Shown here: in pieces, positions 1 to 9,536 of the stretch
Numbering within the stretch: the first letter of the stretch is position 1
Layout of the letters: each line of letters begins with the position of its first letter
Source: an uncultured Desulfobacterium sp.
Lineage (GTDB): Bacteria > Desulfobacterota > Desulfobacteria > Desulfobacterales > Desulfobacteraceae
Length of the DNA stretch: 14,895 bases
Reading direction: 5' to 3'
NCBI GenBank assembly: GCA_937124525.1
Contig: CAKZLA010000526.1
Location: 1 to 14,895, forward strand
Translations under genes and position numbers: made by a program
Notes under the pieces: generated by a model
The model's database searches: none
What the model was told of the DNA's origin: nothing
Seen by the model: the letters and a program-made list of their open reading frames with translations, nothing else

Positions 1-1
1 A

Positions 2-1108
2 ACCAAGGGGTGGATTCCACCGGTGAGGGAGATCTATCCCCTTATCATCGGCGGCATGTCCTTTGGAGCTCTTTCTCCCACCATGTGGGAAGGGTTGCAG
101 ATGGGGGTGGCGTATTTAAATGAAGAGTTGGGCATGCCCGTACGCATCTCCACGGGTGAGGGGGGGTGTCCTCCCCGGTTGCTCAAAAGTCGGTTTCTAA
201 AATATGTGATTTTACAGATTGCCTCGGGGTATTTTGGCTGGGATGAGATCATCCATGCCATCCCCCACATGAAAGAAGATCCCTGTGCCATTGAGATTAA
301 ATATGGCCAGGGGGCAAAGCCCGGAGATGGTGGGCTTCTCATGTGGCATAAGGTGAACAAGCTCATTGCAGCCATCAGGGGGGTTCCCCAGGGGATCAGT
401 CTGCCAAGTCCCCCCACCCACCAGACCCAGTACTCCATTGAGGAGTCCGTGGCCAAAATGATCATGTCCATGTCCATGGCATGGGGGTTCAGGGTGCCGG
501 TGTATCCCAAGATATCTGCATCGTCCACCTCCCTTGCTGTGTTAAATAACCTCACCCGTAACGATTATGCTTCGGCTTTGGCCATTGATGGTGAGGATGG
601 CGGCACCGGTGCTGCTTACTCCGTGTCCATGGATCACATGGGCCATCCCATTGCCTCTTGTCTGAGGGACAATTATCTTAATCTGGTTAAGATTGGTAAG
701 CAAAATGAGATTCCCTTGTTTGCCGGCGGTGGCATCGGTAAGAACGGCAATATTGCGGCCAATGCAGCCTCTTTGATCATGATGGGTGCCAGTGGCGTTC
801 AGATTGGTAAATATGTGATGCAGGCAGCTGCCGGATGTGTGGGCACGGAACGGGATCGATGTAATGTCTGCAATCTGGGGATCTGTCCCAAGGGGATCAC
901 CTCCCAGGACCCCCGGCTTTACAGACGTCTTGACCCTGAACATGTGGCCCAGCGCGTTGTGGATCTCTTTGTCTCCTTTGATATGGAATTAAAAAAGATT
1001 GTTGCGCCCCTGGGACGATCCACGTCCCTTCCCATTGGTATGTCCGATGCCCTTGGCATCAACGATTATGAGGCGGCCCAGCGTCTGAATATCCAGTATG
1101 TGGTTTAG
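2..1108 (+). CDS. gltB: Glutamate synthase, FMN/3Fe-4S synthase subunit (archaeal-type GltB2), 5' end missing
   Basis: This is the synthase part of glutamate synthase, which uses ammonia from glutamine to convert 2-oxoglutarate to glutamate on FMN. The frame is open to the window edge: codons from base 2 read TKGWIPPVREIYPL, so the GTG at 23 is internal and the true start lies upstream. Family motifs run in order: GGMSFGALSP at the left end, STGEGG, the flavin-barrel segment KISASSTS with AIDGEDGGTGAA, the glycine-rich AGGGIGKNGNIAANAA, then GCVGTERDRCNVCNLGICPKG, whose cysteines fit the 3Fe-4S cluster site. No glutaminase (class II amidotransferase) domain is in the visible part. In archaeal-type systems that domain is a separate protein, so I expect it upstream. 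The stop is 11 bases before the next gene, whose ribosome binding site begins right after it, so the two are co-transcribed. Family assignment is firm; the missing N-terminus is probably a small Fe-S domain (inference). Confidence 0.93.
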   Translation, partial: TKGWIPPVREIYPLIIGGMSFGALSPTMWEGLQMGVAYLNEELGMPVRISTGEGGCPPRLLKSRFLKYVILQIASGYFGWDEIIHAIPHMKEDPCAIEIKYGQGAKPGDGGLLMWHKVNKLIAAIRGVPQGISLPSPPTHQTQYSIEESVAKMIMSMSMAWGFRVPVYPKISASSTSLAVLNNLTRNDYASALAIDGEDGGTGAAYSVSMDHMGHPIASCLRDNYLNLVKIGKQNEIPLFAGGGIGKNGNIAANAASLIMMGASGVQIGKYVMQAAAGCVGTERDRCNVCNLGICPKGITSQDPRLYRRLDPEHVAQRVVDLFVSFDMELKKIVAPLGRSTSLPIGMSDALGINDYEAAQRLNIQYVV

Positions 1109-1119
1109 GAGGTGAAGAT

Positions 1120-3453
1120 ATGGAAAATATAAAGTATAAAATCGTTTCTGGAAAAGATGACGAAAAACGGGTTCCCTCCCGTATCCTTGAGGAGATGGTA
1201 CGAAAGGAAGTAAAGCATGGTCACCGGGCCATTGAAGTGGATGCCTTTGGCCAGCATGGCATTGGTGGGCGCCTGTGGCAGGAGGGTGACGAACCCATAA
1301 GAATTCGTATCCGGGGCCAGGCAGGTCAACGGGCGGGCTCTCTGGGATATCCCCACACCCAAATTGAAATCCTGGGCCCGGTATCCGATGATGTGGGCTG
1401 GCTCAATGCCGGGGCCCAGATTACAGTCCATGGCAACGCGTCAAATGGTGTCATGAACGGTGGTGCCCAGGGCAAGGTCTACATAGGTGGGAACATTGGG
1501 GCCCGGGGTATGACCATGACCAAACGAAATCCTCGGTTTGATCCACCGGAACTCTGGATTCTGGGCTCCTGCGGCGATTATTTTGGAGAGTTCATGGCCG
1601 GCGGCATTGCCGTTGTGTGTGGCTTTGATAAAAATTCCCATGAAAACACACTGGGATATCGTCCCCTGGTGGGCATGGTGGGGGGCAAGGTTTTTTTCCG
1701 GGGAGATGCCTCGGACTATAGTAAAAAGGATGCCCGACTGGTCTCCATTTCCGACGAGGACTGGGACTGGCTGTGCACCAACCTTTCCATCTTTTTGGAA
1801 AATGTGGAAAAACAGGAGTTGTTTGACAGCCTTTCCAAACGATCTGAATGGCAACTGTTAAAAGCCAGGGGCCCCATGGACAAAATGGCGGGGTCCGACT
1901 CCCTTTCCATGGCGGCATTCCGCCAGGATGTATGGGATAGAGAGTTGGGCCGGGGGGGACTCATTGGCGATCTCCAGCAGTTGGATCGGGGGACCATCCC
2001 TTTGATCACCAAGGGGGAGTTGCGGCGCATGGTGCCGGTGTGGGAACATGCGGTGTACAAAGCCCCCTGCCAGGCCAATTGCCCCACAGGAATTCCCGTG
2101 CAGGAGCGGTGGCATCTGGTTCGTAACGGCCTCATTGACGAGGCTACGTCCATGGGGTTGAACTATACTCCGTTTCCGGCCACAGTGTGCGGATACCTTT
2201 GCCCCAGCCCCTGCATGGCTTCGTGTACCAAGAATCTTCAGTACATGACCCCGGTGGATGTGCGCATACTGGGGCAGGCCGGTGAACATACCGAGCTGCC
2301 GGAAGTGCTTCCTTCTTCGGGTAAAAAGGTGGCTGTCATCGGTGCTGGACCCGGGGGCATTTCTGCGGCGTGGCATCTTACCCTGAAGGGGCATGGGGTG
2401 GCATTGCTGGATGAATCCACCGGCATTGGTGGAAAAATTGCTTCAGTGATTCCAGATTCCAGGATTCCAAGACAAACCCTGGAAAATGAATTGGACCGTG
2501 TGAAACGCCTTGTGCCGGATATCCGTTTGGAACAGAAAATAACGGCCAAAGAGTTTAAAAAAATCAAAAAAGAATTTGATTATGTGGTGGTGGCGGCCGG
2601 TGCCAGAAAACCAAGAATGCTGCCTGTTCCCGGCATAGAGCTTGCTGTTTCCGCCAATGATTTTCTGGCAGCAGCCAAGACCGACACTGTATCTCCGGGT
2701 AAAAAGGTGGTGATCATAGGTGCCGGTAATGTGGGATGTGATGTGGCCACCGAAGCCCATCGATTGGGGGCAGAAGTTATTTCCCTTATTGATGTGCAGA
2801 AACCAGCGGCATTTGGTAAGGAAAAAGAGGATGCCGAGGCCGTGGGAGCCACCTTTCAATGGCCATGTTTTACAAAGGAAATCACAGAAAAAGGGGTGCT
2901 CCTGGACGATGGGGAACTCCTTGAAGCAGATACGGTGGTGGTGTCCATTGGAGATGCACCGGATACCGCATTTCTTGGCAAGGGCATTGCCACAAGAAAC
3001 GGATTTCTTTCGGTGAACAGTTTCAACCAAACTTCGAATGAGACCATTTTTGCATTGGGAGACATTGTGGGTCCGGGACTTATCACCAATGCCATTGGGG
3101 ATGGAAAACGGGTGGCCGAAGCCATTGACAGTATTATCTCCGGTAAAGCCCTTTTGCCCATGGATACACGGCCGGAGATCGATAAAAGCCGGGTGAGTCT
3201 GGAATATTTCGATCCCATGGTTAAATCCTTTGATTCTCTCCATCAATGTGGCGATGAGTGTGCCTCCTGTGGGCGTTGTCGGGATTGTAGCATTTGTGTC
3301 AATGTCTGCCCCGAGGCGGCCATTGAACGGGTGGAAGATGAAGGTGGTGGCTTTGAGTATAAGGTGGACCCGGATCGATGTATCGGGTGTGGCTTCTGCG
3401 TGGGGGCCTGCCCCTGCGGTATCTGGAATCTGGTGCCCAACACGCCCATGTGA
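1120..3453 (+). CDS. gltD: Fusion of glutamate synthase GXGXG domain with GltD-like NAD(P)H oxidoreductase and 2[4Fe-4S] ferredoxin domain
   Basis: A 777-residue cytoplasmic protein that should supply electrons to the upstream FMN subunit. Residues 1-250 form the GXGXG repeat helix that normally ends bacterial GltB (GGAQGKVYIGGNIGARG, then ELWILGSCGDYFGEFMAGG). From about residue 315 comes the GltD-type Fe-S helical domain (APCQANCPTG and CGYLCPSPCMASC). An FAD-binding GxGxxG (VAVIGAGPGG) sits at about 403 and an NAD(P)H-binding GxGxxG (VVIIGAGNVG) at about 528, followed by IFALGDIVGPG near the FAD ribose. From about 708 are two ferredoxin-like cysteine groups (CRDCSICVNVCP and CIGCGFCVGACP). 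The ATG at 1120 follows AGGAGG at 1107-1112 with good spacing. In E. coli the first part belongs to GltB and the second is a separate GltD. The C-terminal clusters could allow ferredoxin as donor; which donor is used cannot be read from the sequence. Confidence 0.92.
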   Translation: MENIKYKIVSGKDDEKRVPSRILEEMVRKEVKHGHRAIEVDAFGQHGIGGRLWQEGDEPIRIRIRGQAGQRAGSLGYPHTQIEILGPVSDDVGWLNAGAQITVHGNASNGVMNGGAQGKVYIGGNIGARGMTMTKRNPRFDPPELWILGSCGDYFGEFMAGGIAVVCGFDKNSHENTLGYRPLVGMVGGKVFFRGDASDYSKKDARLVSISDEDWDWLCTNLSIFLENVEKQELFDSLSKRSEWQLLKARGPMDKMAGSDSLSMAAFRQDVWDRELGRGGLIGDLQQLDRGTIPLITKGELRRMVPVWEHAVYKAPCQANCPTGIPVQERWHLVRNGLIDEATSMGLNYTPFPATVCGYLCPSPCMASCTKNLQYMTPVDVRILGQAGEHTELPEVLPSSGKKVAVIGAGPGGISAAWHLTLKGHGVALLDESTGIGGKIASVIPDSRIPRQTLENELDRVKRLVPDIRLEQKITAKEFKKIKKEFDYVVVAAGARKPRMLPVPGIELAVSANDFLAAAKTDTVSPGKKVVIIGAGNVGCDVATEAHRLGAEVISLIDVQKPAAFGKEKEDAEAVGATFQWPCFTKEITEKGVLLDDGELLEADTVVVSIGDAPDTAFLGKGIATRNGFLSVNSFNQTSNETIFALGDIVGPGLITNAIGDGKRVAEAIDSIISGKALLPMDTRPEIDKSRVSLEYFDPMVKSFDSLHQCGDECASCGRCRDCSICVNVCPEAAIERVEDEGGGFEYKVDPDRCIGCGFCVGACPCGIWNLVPNTPM

Positions 3454-3459
3454 TCTGGT

Positions 3460-3496
3460 GTGGGCAGATCTAATTTTACATCTTAGGTTTGCCCAC
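3460..3496. repeat. Inverted repeat just after the glt genes
   Basis: GTGGGCA (3460-3466) and TGCCCAC (3490-3496) are perfect 7-bp arms around a 23-base AT-rich loop, starting 7 bases after the stop of the fusion gene. There is no T-run after the right arm, so it is not a classical intrinsic terminator. The right arm overlaps the first bases of the tandem repeat units that follow (TTGCCCACAAC), and the arm sequence resembles the GGGCAG/CTGCCC stems in the related repeats at 9537-9690, so I regard it as the left edge of the same element. Confidence 0.7.
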
Positions 3497-3641
3497 AACG
3501 AAAATTGAAACTCTTATGATTTAAGGCTGTTGGACGGAGTTTCATATAAACGACCATGGCAAGATCCCTTGCCACAACAAAAACTGAAAAAGTAAGGTGT
3601 TTTAACACCCAGTACACAGTACCTGCTTTTTCATATAAAAA
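3489..3641 (+). repeat. Two tandem units of a structured intergenic repeat, upstream of carA
   Basis: Two units with an 80-base period begin at 3489 (TTGCCCACAACGAAAATTGAA) and 3569 (TTGCCACAACAAAAACTGAA). Both end in TTTCATATAAA, at 3541-3550 and 3630-3639. Between these conserved blocks each unit holds an 8-bp inverted repeat: TGAAACTC (3506-3513) with GAGTTTCA (3537-3544), and TGAAAAAG (3585-3592) with CTTTTTCA (3626-3633). The arm sequences differ between units but remain complementary. The junction is a tight hairpin, TGGCAAG (3557-3563) with CTTGCCA (3568-3574) and a 4-base loop. Unit 2 also has the palindrome GGTGTTTTAACACC at 3596-3609. Together with the inverted repeat at 3460 it fills the non-coding stretch between the glt genes and carA. 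I see no clear carA promoter outside it; the TATAAA of the conserved block could serve as a -10 (speculative). Confidence 0.8.
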
Positions 3642-3662
3642 AAACAAGTGGAAATAAGGACT

Positions 3663-4796
3663 ATGAAAGCGTTATTGGCTCTTGAGGATGGCAGGACATT
3701 TCCCTGTCGAAGTTTTACAGGTGCAGGAGAGGCCCGGGGTGAAGTGGTGTTTAACACCAGTATGACCGGCTACCAGGAAATCCTCACCGATCCATCCTAC
3801 CATGGACAGATGGTGACCATGACTTGCCCCATGATGGGTAACTATGGGGTGTGCCCCGAAGATGCGGAGTCCGATAGAATCCAGGCATCTGCATTGATTG
3901 TCCGGGAGTATGTGGATATCCCCAGCAATTGGCGATCCACGGGGACCCTGGCAGATTACCTTAAAAAAGAAGGGGTGCTGGGCATTGAAGACCTTGATAC
4001 AAGGGCGCTGACGCGACATATCCGAAATGCCGGAGCCATGCGTGCGGTGATTTCCACCACAGACCTTGACCCTGCTTCACTTGTGGAAAAAGCAAAATTG
4101 GTGCCCCCCATGGAAGGCTGCAATCTGGTGGACCGGGTAACCACAAAAAACCCCTATTTCTGGCGGGAAAATCGACCTGATTACATGAACGACTGCACCC
4201 TTCTGGATGCGTCCATGTGGCGTCACAGGGGAGAGCGACATTCTGTGGTGGCCCTTGATTTTGGTATCAAGTATAATATTATTCGGTGCCTTGAAAAAGC
4301 GGGCTGTGAAGTGCTTGTGGTCCCTGCAGCCACCCCTGCAGCCACCATTCGAGGCCTGGAGCCCGATGGTATATTTCTATCCAACGGTCCTGGAGATCCT
4401 GAACCTGTGGGCTATGCCGTTGACATCATCCGGGATCTTCTGGGATACCGTCCCATGTTCGGCATCTGCCTTGGCATGCAACTTTTGGGACTTGCCATGG
4501 GTGCTAAAACCCATAAGATAAAATTTGGTCATCGAGGCGGAAATCAACCGGTGAAGAATTTTGCCACAGGAAAGGTGGAGATCACCTCCCAGAACCATGG
4601 GTTTGCCGTGGATCTGAACACATTGGGAGAAAAGGGGGCCACCATGACCCACATTAATCTCAATGAGGATTCCCTGGAAGGCATTACAAATGATTCTCTC
4701 AAGGCCTTTGCAGTGCAGTATCATCCCGAAGCCTCCCCCGGACCCCACGATGCTGCCTACCTTTTTAACCAGTTTGCCGAGATGATGGATAAGTAA
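3663..4796 (+). CDS. carA: Carbamoyl-phosphate synthase small (glutamine amidotransferase) subunit
   Basis: CarA hydrolyses glutamine and passes ammonia through a tunnel to CarB, which makes carbamoyl phosphate for arginine and pyrimidine synthesis. The N-terminal CarA-specific domain shows [20 protein letters not shown] and [19 protein letters not shown]. The C-terminal class I amidotransferase domain has its oxyanion region at [10 protein letters not shown], the nucleophile Cys269 in GICLGMQ, and His354 and Glu356 in YHPEASPG. These positions nearly equal those of E. coli CarA (Cys269, His353, Glu355), which supports the ATG at 3663 rather than an in-frame GTG at 3648. Purines upstream (GGAAATAAGGA, 3650-3660) would act as ribosome binding site, although the AAGGA part is unusually close to the ATG. 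The length of 377 residues is normal. carB begins 2 bases after the stop. No pyrimidine-responsive attenuator or PyrR site is visible upstream; the space is taken by the repeats. Confidence 0.97.
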   Translation: MKALLALEDGRTFPCRSFTGAGEARGEVVFNTSMTGYQEILTDPSYHGQMVTMTCPMMGNYGVCPEDAESDRIQASALIVREYVDIPSNWRSTGTLADYLKKEGVLGIEDLDTRALTRHIRNAGAMRAVISTTDLDPASLVEKAKLVPPMEGCNLVDRVTTKNPYFWRENRPDYMNDCTLLDASMWRHRGERHSVVALDFGIKYNIIRCLEKAGCEVLVVPAATPAATIRGLEPDGIFLSNGPGDPEPVGYAVDIIRDLLGYRPMFGICLGMQLLGLAMGAKTHKIKFGHRGGNQPVKNFATGKVEITSQNHGFAVDLNTLGEKGATMTHINLNEDSLEGITNDSLKAFAVQYHPEASPGPHDAAYLFNQFAEMMDK

Positions 4797-4798
4797 AA

Positions 4799-7700
4799 AT
4801 GCCAAAACGTACAGATATTAAAAAGATTCTCATTATTGGAGCAGGCCCCATCATCATCAGTCAGGCCTGCGAGTTTGATTACTCCGGCACCCAGGCGTGC
4901 AAGGCCCTGAAGGAAGAGGGCTATGAGGTGGTGCTGATTAATTCCAACCCGGCCACCATCATGACGGACCCTGACACCGCTGACCGGGTTTACATTGAAC
5001 CTGTGACCCCGGAGACAGTGGCCAAGGTCATTGAAAAGGAGCGTCCCGATGCCCTTTTACCCACCCTGGGGGGGCAGACAGGGTTAAACACCGCCATTGA
5101 AGCAGCCAAGATGGGGGTGCTGGAAAAATACAATGTGGAGATGATCGGTGCGTCGGTGGAGGCCATTAATAAGGCCGAAGACCGGGAGTTGTTCCGGGAT
5201 GCCATGAACAAAATAGGCCTCAGAATTCCCAGAAGCGGCTTTGCCACCAACATGCACGAGGTGGAACAGGTGGCCCAAGAGATCGGATTTCCCATCATTG
5301 TGCGACCCAGCTTCACCCTGGGGGGCACCGGCGGCGGTGTGGCTTACAACCCCGAGGAGCTTGCCATCATGGCCAAAAGCGGGCTGGATGCAAGCTTCAT
5401 CACCCAGGTAATGTTGGAAGAGTCCGTCCTTGGGTGGAAAGAGTACGAGCTGGAGGTCATGCGGGACCATGCCGGCAATGTGGTGATAATCTGTTCCATT
5501 GAGAACATTGATGCCATGGGGGTCCACACCGGTGATTCCATCACCGTGGCCCCGGCCCAGACCCTTTCTGACAAAGAGTACCAGCAGCTTCGGGATGCCT
5601 CCATTGCCATCATGCAGGAGATCGGGGTGGACACCGGGGGCAGTAATGTTCAGTTTGCCATCAACCCCGCAGATGGTGAACTGATCATTGTGGAGATGAA
5701 TCCCCGGGTGTCCAGAAGTTCGGCCCTGGCCTCCAAGGCCACGGGGTTTCCCATTGCCAAGATTGCGGCCAAGCTTGCCGTGGGCTTTACCCTGGATGAA
5801 ATAGAGAACGATATCACCGGCGAGACCCTTGCCTGCTTTGAGCCATCCATTGATTATGTGGTCATAAAAATCCCCCGATGGACCTTTGAAAAATTTCCGG
5901 AAACCGATGATATCTTAACCACGGCCATGAAATCCGTGGGGGAAACCATGGCCATTGGCAGAACCTTTAAAGAGGCCTTTCAAAAGGGGATTCGCTCCCT
6001 GGAGATCGACCGATTCGGTTTTGGCGGCGATGGAAAAGATCCCCTGCCGGGTACCGTGTCCAAGACCGAACTTGAGTACAAACTTGCCACCCCCAATTCC
6101 CAGCGAATGTTTTTCATCAAGCACGCCATGGAAAATGGCATGGCCCTGGAAACCATCAATTCCCTCACCGGCATTGATCCCTGGTTTCTTTACCAGATGA
6201 AGCAGATTGTGGAATTTGAAAAACGCATCAGTCTTGCCGGTAAAGATATTTCCCAGGAGATCCTGGAAAAGGCCAAACGCATGGGGTTTTCCGACCGGCA
6301 GCTGGCCCATCTAACCGGTCTTTCCGAGGATAAGGTCGAACTTTTGCGTAAAAAACTTGGCATCGTGCCTGTTTATAAGCTGGTGGACACCTGTGCTGCT
6401 GAATTCCGGGCCAGCACCCCCTATTACTATTCCACCTATGAGAAGGAGTGTGAAGCAAGGGTGTCGGACCGGAAAAAAGTGATGATTCTCGGTGGCGGTC
6501 CCAACCGCATAGGCCAGGGCATTGAGTTTGATTATTGCTGTGTCCAGGCCTCCTTTGCCCTGAGAGAAGAAGGGGTGGAGAGCATCATGGTCAACAGTAA
6601 TCCTGAAACGGTGAGTACTGATTATGACACCTCGGACAAGCTTTATTTTGAACCCCTGACCCGGGAAGATGTGCTTCACATTGTTGAAAAGGAAAAACCC
6701 GACGGTGTCATTGTTCAATTTGGCGGCCAGACCCCGCTGAATTTGGCCACTGCCCTTAAAAAGGCCGGGGTTCCCATAATCGGTACCACGCCGGAGAGCA
6801 TTGATATGGCCGAAGACAGGGATCTGTTCCAGGCCATGTTGAAAAAGCTTGACATTGCCCAGCCCGCCAATGGCATTGCCGTTAACATTGACGAGGCAAG
6901 AGAAATTGCCGAAAAAATCGGCTACCCCGTCATGGTGAGACCCTCCTTTGTCCTGGGCGGTCGAGCCATGAAGATCGTATTTGATCCTGCGGAACTGGAG
7001 GGGTATTTTAACCTTGCTGTGTCTGCATCACCAGACCATCCTGTGCTTATAGATCAGTTTCTGGAGGATGCCTTTGAATTGGATGTGGATGCCATCTCAG
7101 ATGGTGAAATCACCGTTATTGGTGGCATGATGGAGCACATTGAGGAGGCTGGCATTCATTCTGGGGATTCGGCTTGTGTGCTGCCGCCCTATAGTATTGC
7201 CCAGGAACACATAGATGAGATGACAAGGGCCACCACAGCACTGGCAAAGGAACTCAACGTGGTGGGGTTGATGAACATCCAGTTTGGTATCATGGATGGC
7301 AAAGTCTATGTCATTGAGGTCAATCCCCGGGCGTCCCGCACCGTTCCTTTTGTGAGCAAGGCCACCGGCGTGCCCCTGGCAAAGCTCGCCACCAAGGTGA
7401 TGCTGGGGAAAACCCTGGCAGAACTGGGATTTACCAAACAGGTGATCCCCTGTCATTATTCTGTTAAAGAGGCGGTGTTACCCTTTGACAGGTTTGCCAA
7501 GGTCGACCCTGTTTTGGGACCTGAGATGAAATCCACCGGGGAGGTTATGGGTATTGATAAAGACCTGGGGGCCGCCGTTGCCAAGGCCCAGCTGGGTGCC
7601 GGACAGAATCTTCCTGTGGAAGGGAATGTGTTCATCAGTGTCCGGGACAGCGACAAGATGGCGGCCCTTTCCGTGGCAAAAGATTTCTATGACATGGGAT

Positions 7701-8029
7701 TCAAACTTCTGGCCACCCGGGGAACCGCCATGTTTTTAGAAGATAATTCCATTCCTGCAAAGGTGGTGGAAAAGGTCTCCACCGGCCGTCCCCATGTGGT
7801 GGATGCGGTTAAGAACAGTGAGATTCAGCTGATTCTCAATACCGGGGCCAACAGTCAGACCAAGCGGGATGGCTATGAAATTCGACGGGCAGCCATTCGG
7901 TTTAAAATCCCCTATGCAACCACCACCGATGGTGCCAAAACCATCTGCGAGGCAATCAAGGCCCTTAAAAGAGAGCCCCTTACTGTCATAGCCATCCAGG
8001 ACTACCATATGCAAGGCGGTAATTTATGA
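4799..8029 (+). CDS. carB: Carbamoyl-phosphate synthase large subunit
   Basis: CarB uses two ATP, bicarbonate and ammonia from CarA to make carbamoyl phosphate. The 1076-residue length matches the family (E. coli 1073). The internal duplication is plain. The N-terminal half starts with [20 protein letters not shown] and [14 protein letters not shown] and carries ATP-grasp residues such as [12 protein letters not shown] and [18 protein letters not shown]. The second half restarts near residue 558 with [19 protein letters not shown] and [21 protein letters not shown], then [11 protein letters not shown] and [18 protein letters not shown]. From about residue 941 comes an MGS-like allosteric domain ([25 protein letters not shown]), the site where UMP or ornithine act in other bacteria. 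It starts 2 bases after carA and its stop overlaps the purF start in ATGA, so carA-carB-purF are translationally coupled. No frameshift or missing motif was seen. Confidence 0.98.
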   Translation: MPKRTDIKKILIIGAGPIIISQACEFDYSGTQACKALKEEGYEVVLINSNPATIMTDPDTADRVYIEPVTPETVAKVIEKERPDALLPTLGGQTGLNTAIEAAKMGVLEKYNVEMIGASVEAINKAEDRELFRDAMNKIGLRIPRSGFATNMHEVEQVAQEIGFPIIVRPSFTLGGTGGGVAYNPEELAIMAKSGLDASFITQVMLEESVLGWKEYELEVMRDHAGNVVIICSIENIDAMGVHTGDSITVAPAQTLSDKEYQQLRDASIAIMQEIGVDTGGSNVQFAINPADGELIIVEMNPRVSRSSALASKATGFPIAKIAAKLAVGFTLDEIENDITGETLACFEPSIDYVVIKIPRWTFEKFPETDDILTTAMKSVGETMAIGRTFKEAFQKGIRSLEIDRFGFGGDGKDPLPGTVSKTELEYKLATPNSQRMFFIKHAMENGMALETINSLTGIDPWFLYQMKQIVEFEKRISLAGKDISQEILEKAKRMGFSDRQLAHLTGLSEDKVELLRKKLGIVPVYKLVDTCAAEFRASTPYYYSTYEKECEARVSDRKKVMILGGGPNRIGQGIEFDYCCVQASFALREEGVESIMVNSNPETVSTDYDTSDKLYFEPLTREDVLHIVEKEKPDGVIVQFGGQTPLNLATALKKAGVPIIGTTPESIDMAEDRDLFQAMLKKLDIAQPANGIAVNIDEAREIAEKIGYPVMVRPSFVLGGRAMKIVFDPAELEGYFNLAVSASPDHPVLIDQFLEDAFELDVDAISDGEITVIGGMMEHIEEAGIHSGDSACVLPPYSIAQEHIDEMTRATTALAKELNVVGLMNIQFGIMDGKVYVIEVNPRASRTVPFVSKATGVPLAKLATKVMLGKTLAELGFTKQVIPCHYSVKEAVLPFDRFAKVDPVLGPEMKSTGEVMGIDKDLGAAVAKAQLGAGQNLPVEGNVFISVRDSDKMAALSVAKDFYDMGFKLLATRGTAMFLEDNSIPAKVVEKVSTGRPHVVDAVKNSEIQLILNTGANSQTKRDGYEIRRAAIRFKIPYATTTDGAKTICEAIKALKREPLTVIAIQDYHMQGGNL

Positions 8030-9447
8030 TGATTGAAAGCGAAAGACCCAGAGACGAGTGTGGAGTATTTGGTCTGTACAGGCATCCTGAGGCTGCCCAG
8101 CTGACCTATTTTGGTCTTTATGCCCTGCAGCACCGGGGCCAGGAGAGTGCGGGTATTTCTGTGGCCCGGGACAAGGATAAAATTTATTCCCACAAGGGAA
8201 TGGGCCTGGTCCATGATATTTTTGAAACAGAGGATTTAAAAAAAATTGAAGGGGGGGGCGGCAGTGCCATTGGGCATGTCCGGTATTCCACCACCGGAGA
8301 TTCCAATCTCACCAATGCCCAGCCCTTTGTGGTGCAGCACCGGGGAAGGGCCTATGCAGTTGCCCACAATGGAAACCTGGTGAATGCCCATATCTTGAAG
8401 GAGGAGCTTGAGGAAAGCGGTTCCATTTTTCAGACCACCATGGACAGTGAGGTGTTCCTTCATCTGTTCATCAAAAATCTGAAACAGGGCGATGTGGTGA
8501 CAGCCATCCAAAAGGCCGTGGCCAAAATTAAAGGGGCCTATTCCTTTATTCTGCTCACCTGTAAAGGGGAGGTGATTGGCGTTAAAGATCCCAACAGTTT
8601 TCGCCCCCTGGCCCTGGGAAAACTCAACGGACACTATGTGCTGGCCTCTGAAACCTGTGCTTTTGACTTGGTGCAGGCAGAGTTTGTCCGGGAACTTGAG
8701 CCCGGGGAAATCGTCATCATCAATGAAGACGGGGTGACCAGCATCATGCCGGAAACCCCCATTTTGAAAAAATCTCTTTGTATTTTTGAATACATCTATT
8801 TTTCACGGCCTGACAGCACCATTTATGGTAAAAACGTCTATCAGATGAGAAAGGCCCATGGGAAACGTCTGGCCCAGGAAGCACCGGTGGATGCCGATAT
8901 GGTCATGCCCTTTCCCGATTCCGGCAACTATTCTGCCATTGGCTATGCCGAAGAGTCGGGCATTCCCTTTGAAATGGCCATGATTCGAAACCATTATGTG
9001 GGCCGCAGTTTTATACAGCCCACCCAGGGCATGCGGGATTTTGCCGTAAGGGTAAAACTCAACCCTGTGCGGGAGCTCATCCGGAACAAGGAGATCATCA
9101 TCATTGAGGATTCCATCATCCGGGGCACCACAGCCAAAACAAGGGTAAAGGCCCTGCGGGACCTGGGGGCCAAAAAGGTGCACATGCGCATCTCCTGCCC
9201 TCCCCATCGTTTTCCCTGTTATTATGGCATCGACTTTTCCACCAAGGGTGAGCTTGTGGCCGCCTCTAAAACAGAGGAAGAGTTAAGGAAATTTCTGGAG
9301 CTGGATTCCCTGCATTATCTCTCCATTGAGGGTATGCTGGAGGCCAGCGGTGTTGAAAACCCGGAAAATAATTTTTGTAAGGCTTGCTTTGACGGCTCTT
9401 ATCCTGTGGACTTTGATCCTAATCTGTCCAAGCAGTGCATGGGGTAA
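8026..9447 (+). CDS. purF: Amidophosphoribosyltransferase, Fe-S type with propeptide
   Basis: PurF makes 5-phosphoribosylamine from PRPP and glutamine, the first committed step of purine synthesis. The N-terminal Ntn-hydrolase domain begins with an 11-residue propeptide ([11 protein letters not shown]) before the nucleophile Cys12 in ECGVFGLY, followed by [11 protein letters not shown] and [10 protein letters not shown]. The PRPP-binding signature is [19 protein letters not shown]. Cys252 ([15 protein letters not shown]), Cys398 (FPCYYGID), Cys451 and Cys454 ([11 protein letters not shown]) correspond to the four [4Fe-4S] ligands of the Bacillus subtilis enzyme. This therefore appears to be the propeptide-bearing, oxygen-labile class, unlike E. 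coli PurF. Its ATG overlaps the carB stop; AAGGCGG at 8013-8019 is the ribosome binding site. A second ATG follows at once at 8029. Of note are an A8 run (8238-8245) and a G8 run (8251-8258) in the loop before AIGHVRYS. The gene is closed by the terminator at 9481. Confidence 0.97.
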   Translation: MMIESERPRDECGVFGLYRHPEAAQLTYFGLYALQHRGQESAGISVARDKDKIYSHKGMGLVHDIFETEDLKKIEGGGGSAIGHVRYSTTGDSNLTNAQPFVVQHRGRAYAVAHNGNLVNAHILKEELEESGSIFQTTMDSEVFLHLFIKNLKQGDVVTAIQKAVAKIKGAYSFILLTCKGEVIGVKDPNSFRPLALGKLNGHYVLASETCAFDLVQAEFVRELEPGEIVIINEDGVTSIMPETPILKKSLCIFEYIYFSRPDSTIYGKNVYQMRKAHGKRLAQEAPVDADMVMPFPDSGNYSAIGYAEESGIPFEMAMIRNHYVGRSFIQPTQGMRDFAVRVKLNPVRELIRNKEIIIIEDSIIRGTTAKTRVKALRDLGAKKVHMRISCPPHRFPCYYGIDFSTKGELVAASKTEEELRKFLELDSLHYLSIEGMLEASGVENPENNFCKACFDGSYPVDFDPNLSKQCMG

Positions 9448-9480
9448 TATCGTTGTGCTTATGAAATTTGTTTGATATGC

Positions 9481-9520
9481 AAAACCCCTTGGATTTTAAT
9501 ATCCAAGGGGTTTTATTTTT
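9481..9520 (+). terminator. Intrinsic terminator of the carA-carB-purF operon
   Basis: AAAACCCCTTGGAT (9481-9494) pairs perfectly over 14 bp with ATCCAAGGGGTTTT (9501-9514) around the 6-base loop TTTAAT, followed by ATTTTT. It lies 34 bases after the purF stop. Because the stem begins with AAAA, it could also work partly on the opposite strand. Confidence 0.95.
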
Positions 9521-9536
9521 GTGATATGCCATTTTC

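Noticed and set aside
34..555. 173-codon open frame on the minus strand
   Set aside because: It is antisense to a well-conserved FMN-domain coding region; no start signal or recognisable domain.
3460..3496. Inverted repeat as the intrinsic terminator of the glt genes
   Set aside because: The loop is 23 bases, the stem only 7 bp and no T-run follows, so termination there cannot be claimed.
2443..3498. 351-codon open frame on the minus strand
   Set aside because: It is fully antisense to the GltD-like part of the fusion gene, has no family motifs, and its composition is His/Gly-rich as expected from a shadow frame.
3489..3641. Tandem repeats as a possible CRISPR array
   Set aside because: Only two units, imperfect, with pairing arms in the variable part and no cas genes; not direct repeats with independent spacers.
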